Shown one piece after another: positions 18,412-26,360 of a stretch of DNA of 64,000 nucleotides; position 1 is the first letter of the stretch; every line of letters starts with the position of its first letter. Under the pieces are notes generated by a model. It had not been told where the DNA came from and ran no database searches. It was given only the letters and a program-made list of their open reading frames with translations. The DNA is taken from assembly GCF_030068605.1 (NCBI RefSeq), contig NZ_JASJOU010000003.1:619664-683663 (forward strand), written 5' to 3'. This DNA comes from Xanthocytophaga agilis. Its GTDB lineage: Bacteria > Bacteroidota > Bacteroidia > Cytophagales > 172606-1. Position numbers and translations under genes: made by a program.

Positions 18412-18720
18412 TCAACCAAAAGGACTCATCCACAGAAAAGCTTCAATCGTTACATAGGCTGAGCTGGTTATTTCCAGCAGATCCGGATTACTTGAAGACT
18501 TGCTTTTCTGATAATTAAGCATCTTTTCTTTTGTTCGTGAAAGATTCTCTATTGCACGTTCCCTAAGCAATGGAGAAGTCGCACTAGCAATTACAATTTG
18601 CGCCCTGTTGATAATATCAAACATAGAATCTGAATCGATTGTGCCTGTTTCAATACTCTCTATTTCTGTAAGAATCGCTTCTAAAAGAATTCTTTTTTCA
18701 TGGGTTGTCGAATGTAGCAC
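18412..18720 (-). CDS. Family A small helical protein, copy 1
   Basis: A 102-residue acidic, almost fully helical protein without signal peptide or membrane segment. It is clearly paralogous to the product of 54601-54915: EAILTEIESIE against KELLRKIESIE, LSRTKEKMLNYQ against LSKIKEKMVYYQ, and AYVTIEAFL against VYVILELFM. It is the last of three tandem members (19531 to 18412), starting 66 bases after copy 2. No known family is recognised. Its nearest downstream neighbour on the same strand is the RsbR-like gene. Function is unknown; the size and helix pattern suggest a four-helix protein-protein interaction module. Confidence 0.75.
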   Translation of the reverse strand: MLHSTTHEKRILLEAILTEIESIETGTIDSDSMFDIINRAQIVIASATSPLLRERAIENLSRTKEKMLNYQKSKSSSNPDLLEITSSAYVTIEAFLWMSPFG

Positions 18721-18786
18721 AGCTCAAATACATATACTGAACATTTATTATTCTCGATGGTTGATGGTATAGTTAGATACTTGGTT

Positions 18787-19116
18787 TTAGATACTCAGAG
18801 TAAAACTTTCAATAGAGGCATACACTCTGGCTATCATCTCTACCAAAAATACGGGGTCTTTATTCGGTTCGTTTTCATAGGAAGAAAGTCCTGTTTCGAC
18901 AGTATCAAAGAAAGACAATGCCTTAGTTTTCAGTATGTGAGCCGCACCTCTTTCGTCCATTTCCAGAGCTTTAATCAATAAGGTTGCATGCATCATAATC
19001 ATTCGCAATTCATCACAGACAGAAGCATCATCGGCTCTATGAATCAGACTTTTCACTTCGGGTAGTAACTCAACAAGCTCTGCTCTGGGTGTACTGAATC
19101 TTTCCTCTTTCGGCAT
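18787..19116 (-). CDS. Family A small helical protein, copy 2
   Basis: A 109-residue product from ATG 19116 (MPKEERFSTPRAEL); the open frame continues upstream to a TTG at 19158 that adds a very basic stretch. Family features are LVELLPEVKSLI in the first helix, a central acidic helix, and the terminal VYASIESFTLSI that matches AYTTIVSFTRAI of copy 3. It is cytosolic by prediction. It lies between copies 3 and 1 with gaps of 82 and 66 bases, so the three may be one operon. Sequence divergence between copies is high, which points to old duplication or selection for different partners. Confidence 0.7.
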   Translation of the reverse strand: MPKEERFSTPRAELVELLPEVKSLIHRADDASVCDELRMIMMHATLLIKALEMDERGAAHILKTKALSFFDTVETGLSSYENEPNKDPVFLVEMIARVYASIESFTLSI

Positions 19117-19198
19117 TTGACGGTTCCTCCTTTTTAATGGTAACTTCCTTTGATTCAATAAGCAAAGTGGCTGTTTGATTTAGAAGGCATATAAAATA

Positions 19199-19531
19199 TT
19201 AAATAGCCCTGGTAAAACTCACAATTGTGGTATAGGCTTTAGCTGAGAGGTAGATAAAGAAAAGAGAAGCACTGTCTGTGGAGGGTTTCTCGGTTTCGAT
19301 ATTTTCCAGTATAGTATGTAGAGTGGTCAGCGTATTTAGTTTCAATGCAATTACAGATTCATTCTTGCCTGCTTCTGATTGACTGATCGCTTCTACTACA
19401 TGCTCAATAATCGTTTTTAAATATAAAATACAGGTATGGTAGCTTTCATCCTTATCAATTAGTCCTTCAATTTCTTTTAGTGATGTAATCAATTCTGACC
19501 TGAGAACACTACTTGCTTTTCCATTAGCCAT
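19199..19531 (-). CDS. Family A small helical protein, copy 3
   Basis: A 110-residue acidic helical protein, first in the tandem array. SELITSLKEIEGLIDKDE opens the first helix, the middle is LKTIIEHVVEAISQSEAG, and the end is AKAYTTIVSFTRAI, the family's C-terminal signature. There is no signal peptide. The start at ATG 19531 is the only reasonable one. The long gap upstream (19532-20143) should hold the promoter for the array. Function is unknown. Confidence 0.7.
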   Translation of the reverse strand: MANGKASSVLRSELITSLKEIEGLIDKDESYHTCILYLKTIIEHVVEAISQSEAGKNESVIALKLNTLTTLHTILENIETEKPSTDSASLFFIYLSAKAYTTIVSFTRAI

Positions 19532-20143
19532 GTTGCTTTCGATTACCTACATTAAATTAGAAGTCGCTAAAATGCTATTGCTTATGTACTAGTCATTGAA
19601 TCTGCAACTGGCAGACTACTTTTTTATGGTTCTTTGCAAGAGAAGAGGCATAGCTTAATGTATAGACTTTCGCCATGAATTTATGTATGTATGCATACTC
19701 AAACGGATCACTATCTGATCAAGCTCATTCCTGTTGTCCTTACGTGTTTCTCTACCTTGAGCACTCAATGATAAAGTGGAAACTAGCAGGTATTCTTTCC
19801 ATGCTTTTACTGATCCTGTTCAGAGAGTTTTATTTTCTAAAAGGAGGTGGATAATGGCTATCAGAGATGCTCACTATCGGGTGTTCTACTTGGCGGGTAA
19901 TTCTTTTGATATTGTATCGTAAAAGTTATGACAGCCAATGACTCATCTGAGGTCATTTTTGATTTTTTAAGGCTTCTTTGTCACATGCTTTTGTTTAGTA
20001 ATGTCAAATGTAACTTAAAAAAATACAATAAGAACACAAAACACAAAAAATATTTGCAGATGGTAGTAAAATGAATAGCAAAAATAGGGTAACACCACTG
20101 ACACTGATAGGCAGTATGTGTATCATACCAATGCTGGTAGTAA
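19532..20143. other. Intergenic, one tiny open frame only
   Basis: The only coding-like item is a 28-codon frame at 19768-19854 that would give a hydrophobic peptide (MIKWKLAGILSMLLLILF...) ending in KGGG. It could be a small membrane peptide but nothing supports its expression. The remainder is AT-rich, and part of it should be the promoter region of the family A array. Confidence 0.35.
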
Positions 20144-20704
20144 CTACAAATCTTCCAGATTACTTTTTCGTTTTTGCTTAAGTCTTTTGTAGAAAGATGG
20201 AGAGAATCCCGTTATTTTCTTAAACTGATTTGATAAATGTGCTACACTGCTGTAATGCAACTGGTAGGAAATTTCAGTAAGAGTAAGCTCGTTATAGAGT
20301 AGGAGCTCTTTCACTTTTTCAATTTTATGCAGAATAATAAATTGCTGAATGGTTATTCCTTTTACCTGTGAGAAGATATTTGAAAGATAGGTATAATCAT
20401 ACCCCAATTTTTCACTGATATAGTCTGAATAATTTATGGTAGGCAACTTCACTGAATAGTGAATCATTTCGGTAATAAGATTTTTGATTTTCTCAATCAG
20501 AATACTCTTTTTGTCATCCATTAATTCCAGTCCTGACCGAAACAAATTTCTCTTTAGCTGATCGTGTTGTTTAGCAGAAAGATCTTCCCTGATTTCGACC
20601 ATACCCAATTCAAGTGCAGTGTAGTCAAGCCCTAATTTCCGGAGTTCTTCCTTTACAATCAGTTTACACCGCAAACTGACCATGTATTTAATATAAAGTC
20701 TCAT
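20144..20704 (-). CDS. AraC-family transcriptional regulator
   Basis: A 186-residue regulator. The C-terminal 100 residues hold two helix-turn-helix units: YISEKLGYDYTYLSNIFSQVKG and, in the second, LTLTEISYQLHYSSVAHLSNQFKKITG, which matches the AraC signature and ends FSPSFYKR. The short N-terminal part (about 1-75, VKEELRKLGLDYTALELGMVEI) is the compact alpha/beta type frequent in Bacteroidota AraC proteins rather than a sugar-binding cupin. It stands alone, so its targets are unknown. The basic C-terminus (LKQKRKSNLEDL) is normal. Confidence 0.88.
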   Translation of the reverse strand: MRLYIKYMVSLRCKLIVKEELRKLGLDYTALELGMVEIREDLSAKQHDQLKRNLFRSGLELMDDKKSILIEKIKNLITEMIHYSVKLPTINYSDYISEKLGYDYTYLSNIFSQVKGITIQQFIILHKIEKVKELLLYNELTLTEISYQLHYSSVAHLSNQFKKITGFSPSFYKRLKQKRKSNLEDL

Positions 20705-21325
20705 ATGTTTCTCTGTAACTCCTGCCGTTAGTGTTTATACTCTCCTGCTTCTTTGTCTTGTATCGCCTTCCTCCATATAAATCAGGATCTGTAAACGAAG
20801 GAAACTAACTGTGCTGAAAGAGTGGGGATCAGGATGGTGGGTAATAATGAGTAGTTGAATACCTCTTTCTTTCTGACGGATCGTTACACATAGTGATGAC
20901 TCACCTTGTTAATTTATCACCACTATTTACAGCTTATCCTGTTTTTTGTATCTGTTTGTAGTATATCTGCCAGACTAATCAGTGAAAGATATAAGAAATT
21001 TTCAGAACTATGTAATGCTTTCCCGAAGAAGAAAACCCACCTTTACCAGATAGTATATCCTCTGAAAAAACTATTCCTTGAATATACAGACAAATTCTAA
21101 GATTTACTATGAAATTGATTAGTATCTTTTAAAGATAGCAACAAGCCAACAGATGGGTGTATGTAGAAGAACTCTCCATGACGCAAATTCTATAAAACAA
21201 GTAACAGGCATTTCAATCAAGCCTGATTGATTCAACACCTGTGAAATATATAAGGCTGCAGGAATTGTATGTAACGTTTTATAGCTCAGATGTTCTCATC
21301 TTTATCATTCATTTTACTCAACTTT
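20705..21325. other. Intergenic, nothing firm
   Basis: A 64-codon + frame at 20906-21100 (MLIYHHYLQ...) has no relative I know and weak codon character, so I do not call it. No terminator-like hairpin is evident. It presumably holds divergent promoters for the AraC gene and the CsbD-like gene. Confidence 0.4.
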
Positions 21326-21568
21326 ATGAACAATCCATACCAAAACAAACACTCCAGGACCTTAACCGAATCTTTTAAAATTATTGGTGACTGGAATTAT
21401 CAGCTAAAAAAACTACAGGAAATATTTCCGCAACTGACCAATGCTGACCTGCATTTTCAAACAGGCAAAGAAGAGCTCCTGCTTGCAAGAGTAATGAACC
21501 GTCTCAATAAGGAACGGATAGAAGTAATAGAGATCATTCGAAAAGGACAAGTAAAGAGAGTAATTTAA
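21326..21568 (+). CDS. CsbD-like stress protein
   Basis: An 80-residue protein from ATG 21326 (MNNPYQNKHSRTLTE); the frame is open 12 codons further up but the extension is hydrophobic and unlikely. The core GDWNYQLKKLQEIFPQLTNADLHFQTGKEELLLARVMNRL follows the CsbD-like pattern (W..K.KLK..F..LT..DL....GKE..LL.R). CsbD proteins are small general-stress proteins of unknown mechanism. This copy lacks the second Gly-rich part of longer relatives. It is followed by mreB after about 320 bases. Confidence 0.65.
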   Translation: MNNPYQNKHSRTLTESFKIIGDWNYQLKKLQEIFPQLTNADLHFQTGKEELLLARVMNRLNKERIEVIEIIRKGQVKRVI

Positions 21569-21886
21569 CAGGAAACTGTTTCCCCCCTCCATAGAATCTT
21601 TTAGTAGCAATATATAACTGATCAAAACTTCATCGCTTTTATACCCGCTGAGGCTGTACATTCACATAACAGGTATTGTTTCATGTAAAAGTTCTTTTGG
21701 TAATAGTATCTCTGAAAGAAGAAAAAGTAGAAATAAGACAGAAAACCGGCACAACATAACTATCTCATTGTAACATATTTATCCGCAGTATGCTACATAC
21801 TAATACTTTTTTAAAAACGTTTACACTAAAGCGGACAGCAATGTAATGGATCTGATTTTTCTCTTTTTTCAACTGAATTGTATACA
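21569..21886. other. Intergenic upstream of mreB
   Basis: A spacer of about 320 bases, AT-rich, likely carrying the mreB promoter. No RNA gene or repeat was seen. Confidence 0.4.
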
Positions 21887-22909
21887 ATGGGGTTTCTTAA
21901 TTTTTTTACACAGGAGATAGCAATTGACTTAGGTACTGCCAATTTTTTAATCGAGCAAAATGAGAAAATAGTAGTAGAGCAACCCTCAATCATAGCAGTA
22001 GATAGTCGCACCAATCAAATGATTGCGTTTGGACATCAGGCTTATTTAATGGAGGGAAAGACCCATGAATCAATTCGAACAATACGTCCGCTTCGGGGTG
22101 GCGTTATAGCTGATTTCAAAGCTGCCGAGCAGATGATCAAAGGAATGCTACGGATGATTCCTCTGAAAAACAGATGGGCAACTCCCAGCTTTCGTATGGC
22201 CATTTGTATTCCTTCCGGTATTACAGAAGTAGAGAAAAGGGCTGTGCAGGATTCAGCAGAATATTCAGGTGCCAAAGAATTATATCTGATTCATGAACCT
22301 ATGGCGGCTGCTATCGGAATCGGACTGGATGTAAAAGGGGCAACAGGACATATGATTATCGATATTGGAGGAGGTACTACAGAGATTGCTGTAATTTCAC
22401 TGGGTGGAATTGTCTGTGACGAATCTTTACGGGTTGCTGGGGAGAATTTTGATGAAGATATTATTGATCACATGCGAACAAAACATAACCTGTTGATTGG
22501 AAGATTTACGGCTGAACAAATTAAAGTTGCTGTGGGAGCTGTTGGCTATGATCTAAAGACCCCTCCGCCCGATTTTAGTGTAAAAGGCCGTAATTCATTC
22601 ACAGGAATGCCACAGCAGGTACAGGTTGGTTACCAGGAAATAGCTCATTGCCTTGAAAAATCAATTTCAAAGATCGAAGAGGCTATCATGAGGGTGTTGG
22701 AAAATATCCCCCCTGAACTGTCTTCTGACATTTATCAGTCAGGTATTTACCTGACTGGTGGTGGAGCTATGCTGCGGGGCTTAGATCAGAGAATTGCTGC
22801 CAAAACTCATTTGCCAGTACATGTGGTAGATGACCCATTACGGGTAGTGATGAAAGGAACTTCAATAGCCTTAAAAAATAGTAAAAACTTTTCCTTTTTA
22901 ATGAAGTAA
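21887..22909 (+). CDS. mreB: MreB rod-shape actin homologue (orphan)
   Basis: A 340-residue MreB/Mbl-type actin. I use ATG 21887 (MGFLNFFTQEIAIDLGTAN) instead of the TTG three codons earlier. Phosphate loop 1 is IDLGTAN, phosphate loop 2 is DIGGGTTEIAVISLGG, and the adenosine motif is LTGGGAMLRGLD. Other MreB segments such as HEPMAAAIGIGLDV and the N-terminal amphipathic FLNFF are present, so it should polymerise under the inner membrane. In most genomes mreB is followed by mreC and mreD; here the next genes are small family B proteins on the other strand. It may be an extra copy with a special role. Confidence 0.93.
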   Translation: MGFLNFFTQEIAIDLGTANFLIEQNEKIVVEQPSIIAVDSRTNQMIAFGHQAYLMEGKTHESIRTIRPLRGGVIADFKAAEQMIKGMLRMIPLKNRWATPSFRMAICIPSGITEVEKRAVQDSAEYSGAKELYLIHEPMAAAIGIGLDVKGATGHMIIDIGGGTTEIAVISLGGIVCDESLRVAGENFDEDIIDHMRTKHNLLIGRFTAEQIKVAVGAVGYDLKTPPPDFSVKGRNSFTGMPQQVQVGYQEIAHCLEKSISKIEEAIMRVLENIPPELSSDIYQSGIYLTGGGAMLRGLDQRIAAKTHLPVHVVDDPLRVVMKGTSIALKNSKNFSFLMK

Positions 22910-22957
22910 GACATCCTGGCAAACAACTATCAAATCCTATCTTTTTCTGCTGGTTTA

Positions 22958-23122
22958 TTAGATTATCTGATAAATAATAAAAGCCGAGGTATCAGAAACG
23001 AATTTGATATCCACCAGAATATAGTGCGTATGAGAGCTGAGGAAGTCAGTAATAGTATTGGCTAACTCGACTCCGTTTGTCGCTGCTAAATGTGTTGTGC
23101 TCAGATTTTTGAAGTAAATCAT
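22958..23122 (-). CDS. Possible small protein next to family B
   Basis: A 54-codon frame from ATG 23122 (MIYFKNLSTTHLAATNGVELANT...) with balanced composition and a strand pattern (HYILVDIKFVSDTSAFIIYQ) that reads like protein. It lies between mreB and the family B gene at 23181-23555 and shares the latter's strand. No family is recognised. It could also be chance. Confidence 0.35.
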   Translation of the reverse strand: MIYFKNLSTTHLAATNGVELANTITDFLSSHTHYILVDIKFVSDTSAFIIYQII

Positions 23123-23180
23123 AGAAATGAAGTTAAATAGACAGATGTATGAATAAAGAAAGTAAATATTAAAGTAAATA

Positions 23181-23555
23181 TTATGGAATAGACTCAAGCA
23201 ACCTTTCCACAGATGTCACACTGGTATAAAGCAGGTTTTCATTTAATGATCCGTTTGACATCGATCCATATGAAAAAGGAACTGTATTCGTAACTGAGTA
23301 ATTGCCTGGAAAAGATTGTTCTCTATAGCAGGTATGAACCAACTCTCCTTCCAGCCACTTCAGATTATCATCTATCTGCTCAATACAGAGTAGTATCTGA
23401 GAATTATACAGAAGAAGCTTTGTATTTTGTAGATACCCTAGTATCTGCTCACAAATCTGCATAGAAGAGTAAATATCTCCTTCTGGCCTTCCCTGATGCA
23501 ACAACAATTGAGACTTCAGCAACTGTAGGCCATGCTTAAAATTATTCGTTTCCAT
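23181..23555 (-). CDS. Family B small protein, copy 1
   Basis: A 124-residue cytosolic protein. The core motif of the family is present: ICEQILGYLQNTKLLLYNSQ, then ILLCIEQIDDNLKWLEGEL. The C-terminal helix is SVTSVERLLESIP. Two further members (23968-24366 and 31629-31997) share the Cys-x-x-Gln-Ile-Leu start and the CIEQID block. Between them lies a variable Ser/Asn-rich loop. I do not recognise a described family. Copies 1 and 2 are on the same strand with one small gene between them, which suggests local duplication. Confidence 0.72.
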   Translation of the reverse strand: METNNFKHGLQLLKSQLLLHQGRPEGDIYSSMQICEQILGYLQNTKLLLYNSQILLCIEQIDDNLKWLEGELVHTCYREQSFPGNYSVTNTVPFSYGSMSNGSLNENLLYTSVTSVERLLESIP

Positions 23556-23708
23556 TTTAATAGTGATATATCTTAAAGGTGTATCTGTTTCGATGGTAAT
23601 ACGTTTTTGAACGTGTGCAGGAAAAATGATAATTCCCTACTGTATAATAGGAGAGAGTGAAAGATGAAACAGAAAAAGTATTGAAACTGCTTTTTATAAA
23701 CATAACGT

Positions 23709-23927
23709 TTAGTTAAAGATAATAGCAGATTGATCCCAGTCCCATTGCTGGTGACAAACACGGATAAAATCTACGTAGTCTCCTTCGATACAGGTATTGC
23801 TCACCCCATCTACAAGATTAAAGTTTCCTTTCCAGGGCCAGCAATGAATGATAACTCTACCACTTTTTAGTTTCAGATCATAAAACTGGTTTCCGCACTT
23901 TCCTGTGTATTTTTTCCACTCATCCAT
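23709..23927 (-). CDS. Small hypothetical protein, Trp-rich
   Basis: A 72-residue protein with six Trp and three Cys (WKKYTGKCG, IHCWPWKGNF, CHQQWDWDQ). Its predicted structure is a small beta fold. It lies between family B copies 1 and 2, 40 bases after the stop of copy 2 on the same strand, so it is probably in their transcript. No relative is recognised; it has no signal peptide or membrane segment. Confidence 0.6.
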   Translation of the reverse strand: MDEWKKYTGKCGNQFYDLKLKSGRVIIHCWPWKGNFNLVDGVSNTCIEGDYVDFIRVCHQQWDWDQSAIIFN

Positions 23928-23967
23928 TTTTGTCCTGTTACTATTCTTGCCGACATGAGATCCTGAA

Positions 23968-24366
23968 TTATCTTTTGGCAGGTGTATCCAAAGAGTCTGC
24001 CGGTATGGAATCGTATAATTCCATCATTGCTTTTAGTGTATTATTGATCAACTCATTAGTCGATTTTTTATAAAGTAGCTTATAGATAGTGCTTGTTTTA
24101 TCCGGATGCATAAAGTCAGGTTTTTGAGGCATCCCAATCAGTTGAGATCTGGTCCAGACTATAGTTTCATCGATTTGTTCGATACAGGTGTGGATCTGAA
24201 GCTGATAAGAAAGAAGCTCTGAATTGAGCAGAAAGACAAGAATCTGTTCACAGACAAAGATAGGCTCAATTCCCTGGTCCCAGGTTTGATTCCTACAGTG
24301 AATAAGTCTGGAGCTTAAGAAAGCCAGCTCAGATTTAAATCCATTGACTGTATTCTCCACTACCAT
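23968..24366 (-). CDS. Family B small protein, copy 2
   Basis: A 132-residue protein with the family B layout: first helix FKSELAFLSSRLIHCRNQTW, then VCEQILVFLLNSELLSYQ, then LQIHTCIEQIDETIVWTRSQL, a variable loop, and a last helix LKAMMELYDSIP. It matches copy 3 closely in LSYQLQIHTCIEQID against LFLYQLQIHSCIEQID. It is cytosolic by prediction. It is the first gene of a likely unit 24366 to 23181. Function is unknown; the helical core suggests a dimerisation or adaptor module. Confidence 0.72.
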   Translation of the reverse strand: MVVENTVNGFKSELAFLSSRLIHCRNQTWDQGIEPIFVCEQILVFLLNSELLSYQLQIHTCIEQIDETIVWTRSQLIGMPQKPDFMHPDKTSTIYKLLYKKSTNELINNTLKAMMELYDSIPADSLDTPAKR

Positions 24367-24638
24367 TCTTTCTCGGTTTAATATGTTTTAATTTTTTTCC
24401 CTCTTATTTACTTAACAGGTTCTACTCTGTTCATTGATGAGTCAGGCTATTGTTCATCGTCTTTTTGAATAACTAAATAACTATATTTCTTAAAACTAGT
24501 AATGGATAGACTATAAATGTACTGCCATTTATTCTACGATGTGTTATATATGTCTCAAGTAAGTTTACATATATCACAGTTAGAGCAAAGAGAGACTCTA
24601 CTATAAATAACAGGGTATTGATTCCAGACAGTATCCTT

Positions 24639-25520
24639 CTACTGTTTTATCAGGGATATAATCTGGTCTCTTGCTTTACGTGATTCGGGAAAGTTCATAA
24701 GCATCCATACATGCACCATCTCCGCATACTCGTAGTAATGGATAGCTGATTTCTCTTTCTGCATCAGAACCATCAATTTGCGCGCATCTGCGGCCAATAT
24801 ATCCCGTGATCCAATAAATAGATACATAGACGGCAGTCCTTTTAAAGGGCCATTGATAGGGCTAACCATAGGATTATGCACATCTGTATCTCCTGCGTAA
24901 CTAATACCTGCTTTTTGCAATCCTTCAATGCCTAGAAACGGGTCCAGCGGATCTATAGCCTGTATGGCAGGGTTGGTCAGAGAGATATCCAGCCAGGGAG
25001 ATAAGAGAAAAAGTTGCCTGGGTTGGGTAACTTTTTCCTGTTGCAGTTGCTGACAGAGTGCCAGGGCAAATCCTCCACCAGCAGAATCTCCCATAAGAAT
25101 CAAATTGTGAGCAGGTACATGATCAAGTAGTTCTTTATACAATGGAATCACCATTTGAAAGGCATCCTTGTAAGTGAAACCGGGAGCAAGTGGGTAATCA
25201 GGAGTGGTAATGCTGCATTGAAGATTTTGCACCAGGAATGCCATAAAAGTCCAGTGTTGTCTCACAAAGTTCTGTACATAGGCTCCACCGTGAAGGTATA
25301 AAATGTGTTTGCCTGACCGACGGTGTTTGGGATGTAATGTAAAAACAGGACGTCCCTGTATAAAGCTTTGTTCTACCAAACAGATATCATATATTTTCTT
25401 AGGAGGTTTGGGACACTGATAGAAATCGAATTTCCCAAAGTCAAACTGCATCTTTAAGAAACTTTTCTTACGGATAAGTCTTAGAAAGATAATAAAAGCT
25501 TTGCTTTTTATACTGGCCAT
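24639..25520 (-). CDS. Alpha/beta hydrolase, hormone-sensitive-lipase type
   Basis: A 293-residue esterase or lipase. The oxyanion motif HGGAY is at 77-81, the nucleophile elbow GDSAGG places Ser146, and the acid and base are probably Asp240 (GSRDIL) and His270 (EMVHVW). These are the hallmarks of the HSL (bacterial esterase family IV) group, whose members cut short acyl esters. There is no export signal. It is the last gene of a three-gene minus-strand unit after the DUF6320 gene (41 bases) and the acyltransferase, so it may act on the ester made by that enzyme. Confidence 0.85.
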   Translation of the reverse strand: MASIKSKAFIIFLRLIRKKSFLKMQFDFGKFDFYQCPKPPKKIYDICLVEQSFIQGRPVFTLHPKHRRSGKHILYLHGGAYVQNFVRQHWTFMAFLVQNLQCSITTPDYPLAPGFTYKDAFQMVIPLYKELLDHVPAHNLILMGDSAGGGFALALCQQLQQEKVTQPRQLFLLSPWLDISLTNPAIQAIDPLDPFLGIEGLQKAGISYAGDTDVHNPMVSPINGPLKGLPSMYLFIGSRDILAADARKLMVLMQKEKSAIHYYEYAEMVHVWMLMNFPESRKARDQIISLIKQ

Positions 25521-25561
25521 AGAATGGAAAGGGTTAAACGATCATGGCCAACCTCAGAAAG

Positions 25562-26272
25562 TCAGGTATGAAAGATTTTTTGAAAAACAGGTTGATTCTT
25601 CATCCGGTAAAACATAAAGAACAATGCTGTAATAACCGGAAATAAACAGGCGGCAACAATCACACTCCAGCTTAAATGTATCTGGCGACTCACATAATAA
25701 GATATAATTCCTTCCAGCAACAAACCCAGAAGAGCTATCGCAACAAAGATGTATGCCAACAGGTACAGTCCTTTTTGGCCTGTAAGGTGAAATAAGCTCA
25801 TAAGAGCAAGCAAGATAAAATTAACAGAAAACAGGATGGGTATCCCTAGATACAAAAGCCATCCGGCAAAAGGAAACAAATAATATAACAGCCACAGGAC
25901 CAATGTGGATGCCAACCAGCCTACCAGAATCTGATACATGGTTTTTTTATGCCAGAAAGCAAGTAATGCCGCATATGAAAGTAAAATAGTACAGAAGCAT
26001 AGCGGATACACAGCCCACGTAACATGTTGATTGATCATCAGATCAATGAGTAAAGTAGCCACTATACCTGAGAATAAAAGAATCGCAACAATTTGCCACA
26101 AAAGGTGTTTCAGCACATATTTATCTTCTGCAGGTAACTGCAATACATTGGTCAGGCTAAGTTCGGTAGCAGTGCTTCCTTTATACCCTGCTTCTCCCAC
26201 CACTGTACCACAAAGCGGACAGCTTTTCATCTGGGTTTCCAGTTCCACACCACATTGTTTGCAACTAATCAT
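25562..26272 (-). CDS. DUF6320-type membrane protein with zinc ribbon
   Basis: A 236-residue protein. The N-terminus is a zinc ribbon, Cys4-x2-Cys7 and Cys18-x2-Cys21 (CKQC...CPLC). From about residue 52 come six or seven hydrophobic helices, so the rest is an integral membrane protein. This layout and the neighbours match what I know as DUF6320, usually found with an acyltransferase and an alpha/beta hydrolase, as here. The zinc ribbon would face the cytosol. Biochemical role is unknown. It starts 88 bases after the acyltransferase stop. Confidence 0.75.
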   Translation of the reverse strand: MISCKQCGVELETQMKSCPLCGTVVGEAGYKGSTATELSLTNVLQLPAEDKYVLKHLLWQIVAILLFSGIVATLLIDLMINQHVTWAVYPLCFCTILLSYAALLAFWHKKTMYQILVGWLASTLVLWLLYYLFPFAGWLLYLGIPILFSVNFILLALMSLFHLTGQKGLYLLAYIFVAIALLGLLLEGIISYYVSRQIHLSWSVIVAACLFPVITALFFMFYRMKNQPVFQKIFHT

Positions 26273-26360
26273 AGGGCCTTGGTTGGGTTGTTTTGTTCTT
26301 ACTCATACCTTTATAACTCATCATCTTCACTCAATCACCCTCATACTTTTCTGATAGATC

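Noticed and set aside
20906..21100. 64-codon + frame in the gap before the CsbD-like gene
   Set aside because: AT-driven composition, no plausible fold or neighbour logic, and no relative known to me.
26031..26354. 107-codon + frame opposite the DUF6320 gene
   Set aside because: Antisense to a gene with a clear zinc ribbon and membrane helices.
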